DNA from: DTWD01 sp963662965
Lineage (GTDB): Bacteria; Acidobacteriota; Vicinamibacteria; Vicinamibacterales; UBA8438
Length of the DNA stretch: 64,000 nt
Reading direction: 5' to 3'
Assembly: GCA_963662965.1 (NCBI GenBank)
Contig: OY759970.1
Span: 1,364,001-1,428,000, forward strand
Made by a program: the position numbers and the translations under genes. Below, piece after piece: positions 1 through 9,284 of the stretch; the first letter of the stretch is position 1; each line of letters begins with the position of its first letter. The notes beneath the pieces were generated by a model. It was not told the DNA's origin. It was given only the letters and a program-made list of their open reading frames with translations, and searched no databases.

Positions 1-951
1 CGACCACTCATAGTTTTGCTCGAGGCTCATTTGAAACGCCTCGACGATGTCGGGGTCGACGATCCGCACCTCGAAGGGCCTGAACTGCACTCCGATCACC
101 GCGGTGTCACCCCGCATCATCGGCGTGACAACAAGGTCGCGGGTACGACGGTCCCGCTTCACGGTCATGGTGAGCGCGGTATCGGCGCTCTCGCTGATCC
201 GGGGGACGAGCTCGTCACCGCTCACCGGCTCGCCGTCGATCGCATAAATGATGTCGCCCGCCTCGAGACCGGCCTTGTCCGCCGGCTCGCCGGGATTCAC
301 CTCGATGATCTGCGGGTGGAGCGCTGGTCCGACTCCCAGGTCGCCCATCTCGAACTCGGTGCGGGCGTCTGGCGTGACCTGCAACGTCCGCTCACGACCG
401 TCCGACCCGCGCACCACGACCGAGATTTCTCGGTCCGCGCGCGGGAGCACGGCGACGAACAGCTCGTCCCAGGTTGCGACGACGCGGCCGGCCACGCTGA
501 TGATCTGCTCCCCGACGGCGATGCCGGCTTGTTCCGCCGGCGAATCCTCCACGACCCGACCCACGACCGGCGGCTCCGACTCGAATGCCGGCACCTCGGC
601 GCCCTGGTAGAGAACGACCCACATAACGAGAACGGCAAGGATCAGGTTCATCACCGGCCCCATGACGAGCACCTGGAAGCGCTCCCACTTCGTTTTCGAC
701 ATGAACTCGTCGTCAGCTCCGGTGCGAGTCTCCTCCGGGTTTTCGCCGGCCATCTTCACGTAGCCGCCAAGCGGGATGGCGCTGACGCAGTACTCCGTAT
801 CGCCCCGGGTGAACTTGATGATTTTGGGGCCGAACCCGATCGAGAACGTCAAGACGCGCACACCGAGCCGGCGGGCCATCAAGAAGTGGCCCAGCTCGTG
901 GACAAAGACGAGGACGCTGAGGACGAAGATAAATGCGAAAAGGCTGTTCAC
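1..951 (-). CDS. rseP: RseP-type site-2 zinc metalloprotease (3' end outside window)
   Basis: Intramembrane metalloprotease of the RseP/S2P family, which cleaves anti-sigma factors or remnant signal peptides in the inner membrane. The GTG at 951 gives MNSLFAFIF..., with the zinc motif HELGH at residues 18-22 inside the first membrane helix; an in-frame TGA lies a little upstream. Residues 90-115 form a second hydrophobic segment, followed by two PDZ domains (around 125-200 and 205-285). The 317 visible residues lack the C-terminal PDZ/LDG region of this roughly 440-residue family because the gene runs off the window. It lies 35 bp downstream of dxr, the usual uppS-cdsA-dxr-rseP order. Identification is firm; only the end is missing. 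Confidence 0.93.
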   Translation of the reverse strand, partial: MNSLFAFIFVLSVLVFVHELGHFLMARRLGVRVLTFSIGFGPKIIKFTRGDTEYCVSAIPLGGYVKMAGENPEETRTGADDEFMSKTKWERFQVLVMGPVMNLILAVLVMWVVLYQGAEVPAFESEPPVVGRVVEDSPAEQAGIAVGEQIISVAGRVVATWDELFVAVLPRADREISVVVRGSDGRERTLQVTPDARTEFEMGDLGVGPALHPQIIEVNPGEPADKAGLEAGDIIYAIDGEPVSGDELVPRISESADTALTMTVKRDRRTRDLVVTPMMRGDTAVIGVQFRPFEVRIVDPDIVEAFQMSLEQNYEWS

Positions 952-986
952 GATCAGAATCCGATTACGCCGTCACCCCTTCGATT

Positions 987-2144
987 CTACCTGCCTGCCA
1001 CCGACTGGGAAAAGGTCCGGGCCCAGGTATCGATCTCCCGCACCGCCATGAGACTCGAGGGCGCCTCCAACGACCGGCTGGCCGCCCGGTCGAGCGTGTG
1101 CTCGATGACCCGTGGGATCCCCGTAAACGGCAGGCGACCGGCCAGGAAGGCACCAACCGCCACCTCGTTGGCGGCGTTGAGGACCGCCGGGAGCCCCGGC
1201 CCTCCGCGCAGCGCGTGGTACGCCAACGCGAGGCAGGGAAACCGCTCGGAATCGGGTTCGAAGAACTGGAGCGGTCCGCAGGCGGTCAGGTCGAGAGACG
1301 GCGTCGGCGCCACCCACCGATCAGGGTAGGAAAACGCGTACTGGATGGGCAGGCGCATGTCAGTGACGCCGAGCTGCGCAATCACCGAGCCATCCCGATA
1401 CTCCACCAGCGAATGGACGATGGACTGCGGATGGATGACCACGTCGATACAGTCGGGCGACGCGTCAAAGAGCCAGCGGGCCTCGATGACCTCCAGTCCC
1501 TTGTTCATCATCGTTGCCGAGTCGATGGTGATCTTCGGTCCCATCAACCAGGTCGGATGACGGAGCGCCTCGTCGGGCGTCACCGTCGACAGCTCGTGTG
1601 GCGGCCGCTCGCGAAAGGGACCGCCAGACGCAGTCAGGATGTACCGGACGACGTCGTCTGACCGATGGTCGACACATTGATGAATGGCGTTGTGCTCGCT
1701 GTCGACCGGAAGAATCGTGGCGTCGTGACGACGAGCCGCCTCCATCATCACATTGCCGGCCATCACCAACACCTCTTTGTTCGCGAGCGCGATGGTCTTA
1801 CCGGCTTCGATCGCCGCGAGCGTGGCGCCTAGGGCAGCGGTCCCTGAGGACGCACACAGCACGAGGTCGACGTCCGGATGCGTCGCCACCGCCGTGAGGC
1901 CATCCTCCCCGTGGGCGGCGGCGGCGTGCGTGGCGGCGCCGGAGGCCCGGAGGCGGTCGACCGCCTCCGAGTCTGCGAGTGAGACCACGGCCGGTTCGAA
2001 CTGCTGCACCTGCGCCACGAACCGCTCAACATTCCGGCCGGCCGCGAGGCCGACCACGCGTAGCCGATCGCGATGCGACGCGACTACGGATAAAGCGCTC
2101 TGACCGACCGATCCGGTCGAGCCGAGGATGGCGATACCTCTCAC
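987..2144 (-). CDS. dxr: 1-deoxy-D-xylulose 5-phosphate reductoisomerase
   Basis: Second enzyme of the MEP isoprenoid pathway, converting DXP to MEP with NADPH in the cytoplasm. The GTG at 2144 overlaps the cdsA stop as GTGA, giving 385 residues, the normal family length; a longer upstream reading has a low-complexity Arg-rich extension and was not used. The NADPH loop GSTGSVG is at residues 8-14; further family motifs are NKEVLVMAG, the metal/substrate segment PVDSEHNAI, LTASGGPFR and the MNKGLEVIEA region. It is coupled to cdsA upstream and rseP downstream. Confidence 0.96.
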   Translation of the reverse strand: MRGIAILGSTGSVGQSALSVVASHRDRLRVVGLAAGRNVERFVAQVQQFEPAVVSLADSEAVDRLRASGAATHAAAAHGEDGLTAVATHPDVDLVLCASSGTAALGATLAAIEAGKTIALANKEVLVMAGNVMMEAARRHDATILPVDSEHNAIHQCVDHRSDDVVRYILTASGGPFRERPPHELSTVTPDEALRHPTWLMGPKITIDSATMMNKGLEVIEARWLFDASPDCIDVVIHPQSIVHSLVEYRDGSVIAQLGVTDMRLPIQYAFSYPDRWVAPTPSLDLTACGPLQFFEPDSERFPCLALAYHALRGGPGLPAVLNAANEVAVGAFLAGRLPFTGIPRVIEHTLDRAASRSLEAPSSLMAVREIDTWARTFSQSVAGR

Positions 2145-2935
2145 GATGGACCGCTTCCGACGAAGACCACGACCGTGTAGTACACCGGGGCCGCAAACAG
2201 CAGCGCGTCGACTCGGTCGAGAACGCCCCCGTGGCCCGGAATGAGCGCCGACGCATCCTTGACGCCGGATGACCGCTTGAGGCGAGACTCGAACAGGTCG
2301 CCGGCGATGCCGAGCATCGCGAGTGTCGCACCGAGAGCGACATGCCCCATGGTGCCGATACCCGGTGCGCCCCACGGTCCGATGGCCGCCATCACCGCGC
2401 CCGCGGCCGCGACACCGCAGACCGCGCCCTCGATCGTCTTCTTCGGGCTGAGGGACGGCGCGAGTGGCCGACGGCCGAGCCACCGACCACCGTAGTACTG
2501 CGCAGTATCACTCACCATGACCGTGGCCAACAAGACGACCAGCGACTCCCTACCAGCCTGCATCTGAACCGCGGCGAGGGCGCCGACCGTCACGCCGAGG
2601 TACAGGACGGCGAATCCGGCCGCACCGACACTCGCCAACGCGCCTTCGCCGCCTTCATCGGCGAGCGCCGTGAGTGCGACGACGAGCACCGCCGCCATGA
2701 TGACGACCGGGAGCGCGGTCGGCGTCAAGGCGATCGCGGCCACGGTGGCCAACGTCGCGGCCCCGGTGGACACGGTGGGAAATCGGATGCCCGCGGCGCG
2801 CGCGAGACCGGTGTACTCGACGAACGCCAACAGCGCCACGACCTCCGCGAGCACAACCGTCGCCACGGGTGGCAGGAACAGTATCGTCCCGAGCACGAAC
2901 GGAAGGAGCGCCAGGGCGCTGAGGACGCGGGTCAC
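2141..2935 (-). CDS. cdsA: Phosphatidate cytidylyltransferase
   Basis: Makes CDP-diacylglycerol from phosphatidate and CTP in the inner membrane. The 264-residue protein is a string of hydrophobic helices and ends with the family signature SRLKRSSGVKDAS...HGGVLDRVD. The start is a GTG at 2935 preceded by AGGAG eight bases upstream. The stop overlaps dxr by four bases, so translation of the two is probably coupled. Twenty bases separate it from uppS upstream. Confidence 0.95.
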   Translation of the reverse strand: MTRVLSALALLPFVLGTILFLPPVATVVLAEVVALLAFVEYTGLARAAGIRFPTVSTGAATLATVAAIALTPTALPVVIMAAVLVVALTALADEGGEGALASVGAAGFAVLYLGVTVGALAAVQMQAGRESLVVLLATVMVSDTAQYYGGRWLGRRPLAPSLSPKKTIEGAVCGVAAAGAVMAAIGPWGAPGIGTMGHVALGATLAMLGIAGDLFESRLKRSSGVKDASALIPGHGGVLDRVDALLFAAPVYYTVVVFVGSGPS

Positions 2936-2955
2936 ACGCTCCTACAGCCTAGCCG

Positions 2956-3741
2956 CTAACGTCCGACGACTGCCGGTTCTTTGATGCCGCCGTAACGGCG
3001 ATCACGCTTCTGGTACGCGAGAACGGCCTCGAGCAAGTGCCGCCCGCGGAAGTCTGGCCAGTAGGTTTCGGTCACCCAAATCTCGGCATACGCAATCTGC
3101 CACAACAAGAAATTGCTGACGCGCATCTCACCGCTGGTGCGAATGAGTAGATCCGGGTCGGGCTGGCCGGCGGTGTACAACAAGCCGGCGAACCGCGCCT
3201 CGTCCAGCTCTTCAGGGTCGACGCCGGCCCGCAGCGCTCGACGCGCGGCGGCGACGATCTCCGCGCGTCCACCATAATTCAGCGCGATGTTGAACACCAT
3301 GCCGGTGTTGGCGGCGGTCTTGTCCTGGGCGATGTCGAGCTCGGCGCGGACATCGTCCGCCAACTCCGACTGGCTCCCAATGACGCGGAAGCGGATGTTG
3401 TTCGACAGCAACGTCGCCAGCTCCAGCCTCAGGTACCGCTTGAGCAGAGCCATGAGCACGGCGACCTCAGCGGCCGGACGCTTCCAGTTCTCGACCGAGA
3501 ACGCGTACAGCGTCAGCACCTCGAGGCCGAGTCGCGCCGACAGCTCGACCGAATCACGGACAGATTCGATGCCGGCCCGGTGGCCCTCCACGCGCGGAAG
3601 GTGTCGGTCGGCGGCCCAACGACCGTTGCCGTCCATGATGACGGCGACGTGTGCCGGGAGGTGGGTGAAGTCGACCTGGCGTGCGAGGCGTGCTTCAGTC
3701 GAGCCGTCGTCGGCCCAGGCCAATACATCGTCCAGGCTCAT
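2956..3741 (-). CDS. uppS: Isoprenyl (undecaprenyl-diphosphate) synthase
   Basis: Cis-prenyltransferase that builds the C55 lipid carrier for peptidoglycan and O-antigen from FPP and IPP. The catalytic motif MDGNGRWA has its Asp at residue 37, and the C-terminal PDLLIRTSGE and LLWQIAYAE motifs are present; 261 residues is typical. The ATG at 3741 follows GGAG closely. It is the first gene of the visible uppS-cdsA-dxr-rseP chain; the 83 bp before it, towards truA, may hold the promoter. Confidence 0.95.
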   Translation of the reverse strand: MSLDDVLAWADDGSTEARLARQVDFTHLPAHVAVIMDGNGRWAADRHLPRVEGHRAGIESVRDSVELSARLGLEVLTLYAFSVENWKRPAAEVAVLMALLKRYLRLELATLLSNNIRFRVIGSQSELADDVRAELDIAQDKTAANTGMVFNIALNYGGRAEIVAAARRALRAGVDPEELDEARFAGLLYTAGQPDPDLLIRTSGEMRVSNFLLWQIAYAEIWVTETYWPDFRGRHLLEAVLAYQKRDRRYGGIKEPAVVGR

Positions 3742-3824
3742 TAACTCCAGATGATACAGAGTGTTAGCGACACGTTCAAGCGCGCCAAGGGGCTCGAATT
3801 GATCGTTCGGACAGCCAGCCCCAT

Positions 3825-4589
3825 CTAGTAATCAACGGCGACGAGAAAAAGCCCATGCGCCGGTGCGGTCACGCCGGCGCGCTCACGTTGCCGCGATGCG
3901 ATCACGTCGCCGATCGCGTGAACGGATCGCTGCCCGTGGCCGACCGATACGAGCGTCCCCACCATGATGCGCACCATGTGCCTGAGAAACCCGTCGCCGA
4001 CCACGTCGATCGCCGTCAACCGCGTCTCCCCGAACGACGACACGCCCGGCAGTGGCTGCGCCCCGATGCTCACGCGGAAGATCGTGCGGACCGTCGATTC
4101 GACGTCGGTACCAACCGCCTGGAACGCCGCGAAGTCGTGCCGTCCCACGAGCCCTTCGCCCGCGTCGCGCATCGCGGCGACATCGAGCGACCCCGGAACG
4201 TGCCACGCGTGGGCGCGCGTGAACGGGCTGGAGACCGCTCCCGCGACGAGGTAGTAACGGTAGGACTTCTGCCGGGCTGCGAACCGCGCATGGAATCGAT
4301 CGTCGACCTGCTCCGCCGCCACGACCCGGATGTCCGTTGGGAGCTTGGCATTCAACGCGCGTACGAGTGACCCCACGTCGATGTCGTGCGCGAGTCGAAC
4401 ACTGGCTGCCTGACCAAGGGCATGGACGCCGGCATCGGTGCGACCGGCGCCGTGCACGGTCACGGCCCGCCCTTCGACCTCCGCCAGCGCGTGCTCAAGC
4501 TCGCCCTGGACGGAGCGGCCTTCGGCCTGGCGCTGCCATCCGACGTAGTCGGTGCCGTCGTAGGCGAGGGTGAACTTGAGGGTCCGCAT
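3825..4589 (-). CDS. truA: tRNA pseudouridine(38-40) synthase TruA
   Basis: Modifies uridines 38-40 in the anticodon arm of tRNAs. The catalytic Asp is residue 52 in GRTDAGVHA; the N-terminal AYDGTDYVGWQ strand and the later FRVSIG and FLRHMVRIMVG motifs are all present. The length of 254 residues is normal. It stands between pyrE and uppS on the same strand with gaps of about 30 and 80 bp. Confidence 0.95.
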   Translation of the reverse strand: MRTLKFTLAYDGTDYVGWQRQAEGRSVQGELEHALAEVEGRAVTVHGAGRTDAGVHALGQAASVRLAHDIDVGSLVRALNAKLPTDIRVVAAEQVDDRFHARFAARQKSYRYYLVAGAVSSPFTRAHAWHVPGSLDVAAMRDAGEGLVGRHDFAAFQAVGTDVESTVRTIFRVSIGAQPLPGVSSFGETRLTAIDVVGDGFLRHMVRIMVGTLVSVGHGQRSVHAIGDVIASRQRERAGVTAPAHGLFLVAVDY

Positions 4590-4621
4590 GGATGGCCGCT
4601 AGGTGCGGTCCGCGGGTCGGA

Positions 4622-5197
4622 CTAGTGGCTCGGGCGCGACCCGGGCTTCATTATGGCGATGCCGTCGGCACATTGCGGGCACGCGCCCGGTTCGTACGCG
4701 GGCCACGAAACGGTCGCCAGCGCATGGTAGGGCAGGTCAAACGCGGCGGTTGTCCCGCTGCGATCGATGATGCTGGCCGCGCCAACCACCGCCGCGCCAC
4801 TCGCCTGCGCGACGGTAATCGTCTCGCGGGTCGATCCGCCCGTGGTCACCACGTCCTCGATGATCACGACACGCTCGGACACGGCGAGCGTGAACCCACG
4901 GCGCAGCGTCAGCCGGCCGTCGCGGCGTTCGGCGAAGATCCCACGGACCCCCAGGGCGCGCGCCACCTCCTGTCCAATGACGACGCCGCCCAACGCCGGG
5001 GACAGAACGACCTTCGGCGCCAGCGGCCGCACCCGCGCCGCGAGCGCGACGCCGAGCGCTTCGGCATGCAGGGGATGTTGCAGTACCAGCGCACACTGCA
5101 AGTATCCGCTGCTGTGAAGCCCGGAGGAGAGCTCAAAGTGCCCGTCGAGCAGGGCGCCCGCCTCGCGAAAGAGATCGAGTACCTGGTCCGATTCCAT
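4622..5197 (-). CDS. pyrE: Orotate phosphoribosyltransferase
   Basis: Fifth step of UMP synthesis: orotate plus PRPP gives OMP. The PRPP-binding motif VVIIEDVVTTGGST lies near residues 110-123, and the 191-residue length fits the family. The C-terminus carries an extra ACPQCADG stretch with a CxxC pair, which many pyrE proteins also have. It is divergent from the glycosyltransferase at 5254, and it belongs with the pyr genes spread over 4.6-15.3 kb. Confidence 0.94.
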   Translation of the reverse strand: MESDQVLDLFREAGALLDGHFELSSGLHSSGYLQCALVLQHPLHAEALGVALAARVRPLAPKVVLSPALGGVVIGQEVARALGVRGIFAERRDGRLTLRRGFTLAVSERVVIIEDVVTTGGSTRETITVAQASGAAVVGAASIIDRSGTTAAFDLPYHALATVSWPAYEPGACPQCADGIAIMKPGSRPSH

Positions 5198-5253
5198 GTG
5201 ATGTCGAACGCGAGCAAGTATACAAGGGGCTTTTGATAGACTCGGGGCCGCTC

Positions 5254-6012
5254 ATGCTCGATGTGTCGGTCGTCATCATCACCAAGAACGAAGCCGACAA
5301 CATTCGCGGCGCGCTCGAATCGGTGCAGTGGGCCAACGACATCGTTGTCGTCGATTCAGGCAGCACTGACGACACCCTCCAGATCGCCCGACAGTTCACC
5401 GACCGGGTACTCTCGCACGACTGGGAGGGTTACGGAGCCCAGAAAAATTACGCAACCTCATTGGCCGTCCATGACTGGGTCCTGTCGCTCGACGCCGACG
5501 AACGCCTCTCGACCGCGTTGACCGACGAGATCCGCGCACTGGTCGCTCGCGAGCCGGCGACGCGTGGATACCGCATTCCGAGGGTCACCCGGTACCTCGG
5601 GAGGTGGATACGGACGACGGATTGGTACCCAGACTCCCAGCTGCGTCTCTACGATCGGCGGGTCTCCCGATGGTCTGAACGTCCCGTGCACGAGTCAGTG
5701 ACCGTGGATGGTCCGGTTGGTCGCTTGCGCCACGAGATCGAACACCGTGCGTACCGGAATGTCGCGCACCACCTGGAGACGATCGACCGCTATACGACGC
5801 TGGACGCGGAGCGGATGCACCAGACCGGACGGCGGGCCTCCACGGTCGACCTCGTATTGCATCCACCGTTGGCATTCTTGCGCAACTACGTCGCTCGCGG
5901 GGGCATTCGTGACGGGACGGTGGGACTGATCGTCTCGATCCTGAATGCCTACTATGTCTTTTTGAAGTTCGCGAAGCTGTGGGAGACGCAGCGCGCCCAG
6001 CCAGACGACTGA
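5254..6012 (+). CDS. Family 2 glycosyltransferase (WaaE/KdtX-like)
   Basis: Cytoplasmic GT-A glycosyltransferase, probably acting on LPS core or another surface glycan. The start is uncertain: an in-frame TTG occurs at 5233, but ATG 5254 begins directly at the conserved LDVSVVIITKNEADNI. The nucleotide-sugar motifs VVVDSGSTDDT and LSLDADERL (DxD-like) and the WSERPVHES motif typical of the WaaE-like group are visible. The C-terminus has a hydrophobic stretch. The next glycosyltransferase begins 21 bp downstream, suggesting one glycan pathway. The exact sugar cannot be read from sequence. Confidence 0.85.
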   Translation: MLDVSVVIITKNEADNIRGALESVQWANDIVVVDSGSTDDTLQIARQFTDRVLSHDWEGYGAQKNYATSLAVHDWVLSLDADERLSTALTDEIRALVAREPATRGYRIPRVTRYLGRWIRTTDWYPDSQLRLYDRRVSRWSERPVHESVTVDGPVGRLRHEIEHRAYRNVAHHLETIDRYTTLDAERMHQTGRRASTVDLVLHPPLAFLRNYVARGGIRDGTVGLIVSILNAYYVFLKFAKLWETQRAQPDD

Positions 6013-6032
6013 CGTCACGGACGCGCCCACCG

Positions 6033-7163
6033 ATGTTCTCCGTTCATATCGACACGGCGCGCAGCTGGCGCGGTGGCCAGAACCAGGTGCTGCTCACCGT
6101 GCTCGGGCTTCGTATGCGCGGCCACCGCGCCGTGCTGGTTGCCGATCCGGACGGCGAGTTGTATCGACGCGCCTCCGAAGGCACCGATCTCTTTCCGCTC
6201 ACCCCAAAAATGGAGATGGACCTGCACGCGGCGTGGCGGCTGTCCCGGCTGCTCAAGTCGCTCCAGCCAGATATCGTCCATGCCCACGACGCGCACGCGG
6301 TCGCGATCGCATCGCTCGCGCGGTCGCTGGCCGGTCGCGCGACCGCGGTACCGGTCGTCGCCTCACGACGGGTCGACTTCCATGTTCGGCATAACGCGTT
6401 TTCTCGTTGGAAATACCATCGGGTCGACCACTTCCTCTGCGCCTCGTGCGCGATTCGCGACATGCTGGTCGGCGACGGCGTGCCGGCGGAGCGAACCACC
6501 GTCGTCTACGAAGGCATCGACCTGGCCCGCGTCGAGAGCGCGCTACCGCTCGACCTGCACCGGGAGTTCTGGCAGCCGGTCGGCGCGCCGCTCATTGGCA
6601 ACGTGGCCGCGCTGGCGCCGCACAAGGGTCAGCGGTACCTCATCGACGCCGCCGCCCTGGTCGTACGGAAGGTGCCGGACGCGCGCTTTCTCATCGTCGG
6701 GGCGGGCGAACTCGAGGAGACGCTGGCACGACAGATCCACCGGCTGCATCTCGACAAGCACGTAATGCTGACCGGGTTCCGCACCGACGTGCTGTCGATC
6801 CTGAAGGGGCTCGACCTCTTCGTCATGAGCTCGGTCACTGAGGGGCTCGGCACCTCGGTCCTCGACGCGATGGCGGCGGGCCGGGCGGTGGTCGCGACTC
6901 GCGCGGGCGGGATCCCGGAGAGCGTGGTCGACGACGACACCGGCCTGCTGGTACCGGTGCGCGACGCAGCCGGTCTGGCCCGTGCCATCGTCGACCTGCT
7001 CCAAGATGCCCCGCGGCGCCGCGCGTTCGGCAAGGCGGGGCAGCGACGCGCTCAGGAAGTCTTCAGCGCGGAGCGGATGGTCGACGAGACGGCCGCCGTC
7101 TACGCGGCGCGGGTCGACACCACCCGCGCAACGGACAACGACCGTCACCCTGCGATTCCGTGA
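6033..7163 (+). CDS. Family 4 (GT-B) glycosyltransferase
   Basis: GT-B glycosyltransferase for a surface polysaccharide or LPS. ATG 6033 gives MFSVHIDTARSWRGGQNQ, the acceptor-domain start common in this family; an upstream in-frame GTG at 5979 would overlap the previous gene. The C-terminal donor domain shows HKGQRYLIDAA, TGFRTDV and the E-x7-E type motif in TEGLGTSVLDAMAAG. Its last 101 bp overlap tail-to-tail with the minus-strand TIGR02757 gene. Confidence 0.86.
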   Translation: MFSVHIDTARSWRGGQNQVLLTVLGLRMRGHRAVLVADPDGELYRRASEGTDLFPLTPKMEMDLHAAWRLSRLLKSLQPDIVHAHDAHAVAIASLARSLAGRATAVPVVASRRVDFHVRHNAFSRWKYHRVDHFLCASCAIRDMLVGDGVPAERTTVVYEGIDLARVESALPLDLHREFWQPVGAPLIGNVAALAPHKGQRYLIDAAALVVRKVPDARFLIVGAGELEETLARQIHRLHLDKHVMLTGFRTDVLSILKGLDLFVMSSVTEGLGTSVLDAMAAGRAVVATRAGGIPESVVDDDTGLLVPVRDAAGLARAIVDLLQDAPRRRAFGKAGQRRAQEVFSAERMVDETAAVYAARVDTTRATDNDRHPAIP

Positions 7164-7962
7164 AACCGCACTGTTCCATCATGCTGAGGTGGCAGAGCGA
7201 GAAGTCGTACTTGACCGGATCAGCCGCGTCGAAGCGACGCAACGTCGCGGTGATCTCGCGGGCCATGGCCCATCCGGGGCTACGATAGCGCGTCAACCGG
7301 AGGCACTGCCCGACGCGGATGATGTGCGTATCGAGCGGCACAACCAGCTGTGCCGGGCTCACCGCCGTCCAGACTCCGAGGTCGAGCTGATCACGTCGCA
7401 CCATCCACCGCAGGTAGAGATTCAGGCGCTTGCATGCGCTTCCCTTAGACGGACGCGGGAAGAAATAAGCGACTCCGCGTCGTCTCCGGCGACCGTAGGC
7501 CGGATCGAAATTGAACGCGAGGACGCGTGTCGAGAACGACTCGAGAGCCTCGCCGACGTCCTCGGCGTCCGGCTGATACCCCTCGGTGAAAAATCGCTCA
7601 ATTGACCCGCAGCGCTCGAGCATCTGCCGCATGCTCCACACGAGCGCGAGCATGTCCGGGCCGCGCACCCAACGGTGCGTGACGCTCCCGATCGTGTCAC
7701 GGTGCGCGGTTGGCTCGAAGTGGCGAACGAACTGCGCGGGCGAGGAGCCCATGACGGCAAGCAGGGCATCGATCGATTGGAGCACGCTCGCGACCCGACC
7801 AAAGGCGAGCGCGGCGGCGCACAGTCCGACGATCTCGCGGTCGCGCGGATCTGAAAATCGCCGTACACGCTGAATCGGGTCGGCGATGTCGTGGCGCCGC
7901 TCGAACCGCCGGTACAGCTCGTCGAGCGACCGCCGCGCCGCGGCGGGTAGACGCCGGATCAC
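7063..7962 (-). CDS. TIGR02757 (DUF2400) family protein
   Basis: Conserved protein of unknown biochemical function; family members resemble HhH-GPD-type helical proteins. Seen here: DPIQRVRRFSDPRDREIVGL near the N-terminus, ALAFGRVASVL, the central PSKGSACKRLNLYLRWMVR segment, and a C-terminal CPLRGWC. The GTG start at 7962 overlaps the pyrC stop as GTGA, so it is translated as part of the pyrRBC unit. The C-terminal 30 or so codons are Arg/Pro-rich and overlap the glycosyltransferase on the other strand by 101 bp. A role in pyrimidine metabolism is not implied by the family. Confidence 0.85.
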   Translation of the reverse strand: MIRRLPAAARRSLDELYRRFERRHDIADPIQRVRRFSDPRDREIVGLCAAALAFGRVASVLQSIDALLAVMGSSPAQFVRHFEPTAHRDTIGSVTHRWVRGPDMLALVWSMRQMLERCGSIERFFTEGYQPDAEDVGEALESFSTRVLAFNFDPAYGRRRRRGVAYFFPRPSKGSACKRLNLYLRWMVRRDQLDLGVWTAVSPAQLVVPLDTHIIRVGQCLRLTRYRSPGWAMAREITATLRRFDAADPVKYDFSLCHLSMMEQCGFTESQGDGRCPLRGWCRPAPRRRRPSRRPSAPR

Positions 7963-9284
7963 GACGGCCAGGTGAGTGCCTCGGCGCCAGCGACCGCGTC
8001 GTTGGTGTAGACGACGCGACCGTCGACGACAGTAGCCGCGACGGCGCCGCGTAGTCGCCAGCCATCGAAGGGCGTATTCCTCGCCTTGGATCGAAACCGG
8101 TCCGCCGCAACTTCGACCGAGGTATCGGGCGCGAGAAACGTAATGTCGGCGGCATCCCCAGGCGCCAACCGACCACCGGGAACCCCGAGAATGCGCGCCG
8201 GATTGGACGACAGCAGCTCGACCAGCCGTGAGAGCGACACGACGTTCCGATGCACGAGCCGGTCGAGGGACAGCGACACGGCGGTCTCGAGGCCGATGAT
8301 GCCAAACGGCGCCTCCGCGAACTCCGTCGCCTTCTCATCAGCATGGTGCGGAGCATGATCGGTGGCAATCGCGTCAATGCTACCGTCGGCGAGACCGGCC
8401 AGCATCGCGTCGCGATCGGCGATGGCGCGTAGTGGCGGATTCATCTTGAAGCGGTTCGGATCGTACTGCAGATCCTCATCAGTGAGAATGAAATGGTGCG
8501 GCGTCACTTCACAGGTCACCTTGACGTCGCGGTCCTTCCCCATCCGAACCGCCCGAATCGACTGGCGCGCGCTCATATGGGCGACATGGACGGCGCCACC
8601 CGTGAGCTCGCTCAGGCTGACATCCCGCTCGACCATGATCGACTCACACTCGCCGGGAATTCCGCGAAGCCCGAGCGCCGTCGCGCGGTAGCCTTCATGC
8701 GCCACACCGTCACCTTTGAGTGACGGCTCCTCGCAGTGATTGATGACCGGCATGCCGAACATCGAGACATACTCGAGGACGCGACGCATCATGAGGGCGC
8801 TCGCGATCGGGTGGCCATCGTCGGACACACCAACGCACCCGGCCGCCTGTAGGGCCCGGATCTCGGTCATCTGCTCGCCCTGCGACCCGAGCGACGCGGC
8901 GCCGATCGGATAGACCTTGGCGAGCCCGGCCTCGTCGGCTCGGCGAAGGATCTCCTCCGTGACCCCGACGTGGTCGTTGACCGGATCCGTGTTTGGCATG
9001 CATGCCGCCGCCACGAACCCGCCGGCGACGGCGGCGGCCGCGCCCGAGGCGATCGTCTCCTTGTGCTCCTGCCCCGGCTCGCGAAAGTGGACGTGCATGT
9101 CGATCAACCCGGGAGAGACGACCAGGCCGGCCGGGACCGGCACCGCCAAAGCGCCGTCAACCGGAAGATCCGCCCCGACGGCGGCGATACGGCCCTCCTC
9201 GATTCGCACATCAACCGTCCCATCGATTCCCTGAACGGGATCGACGACGTGGCCCCCTTTCAGCACCACGGCCTGTTTCGTCAT
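7959..9284 (-). CDS. pyrC: Dihydroorotase
   Basis: Zinc amidohydrolase that cyclises carbamoyl-aspartate to dihydroorotate. The metal motif DMHVHFREPG, the following GGF segment, and the late TDHAPHHADEK motif match the class I dihydroorotases of about 430 residues; this one has 441. The ATG at 9284 overlaps the pyrB stop as ATGA, and its own stop overlaps the TIGR02757 start, giving a tightly coupled pyrR-pyrB-pyrC-TIGR02757 unit. Confidence 0.95.
   Translation of the reverse strand: MTKQAVVLKGGHVVDPVQGIDGTVDVRIEEGRIAAVGADLPVDGALAVPVPAGLVVSPGLIDMHVHFREPGQEHKETIASGAAAAVAGGFVAAACMPNTDPVNDHVGVTEEILRRADEAGLAKVYPIGAASLGSQGEQMTEIRALQAAGCVGVSDDGHPIASALMMRRVLEYVSMFGMPVINHCEEPSLKGDGVAHEGYRATALGLRGIPGECESIMVERDVSLSELTGGAVHVAHMSARQSIRAVRMGKDRDVKVTCEVTPHHFILTDEDLQYDPNRFKMNPPLRAIADRDAMLAGLADGSIDAIATDHAPHHADEKATEFAEAPFGIIGLETAVSLSLDRLVHRNVVSLSRLVELLSSNPARILGVPGGRLAPGDAADITFLAPDTSVEVAADRFRSKARNTPFDGWRLRGAVAATVVDGRVVYTNDAVAGAEALTWPS

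Noticed and set aside
16..1329. Long plus-strand reading frame across rseP and dxr
   Set aside because: It is antisense to both genes, Arg/His/Pro-rich, and contains no domain; the minus-strand frames carry unmistakable family motifs.
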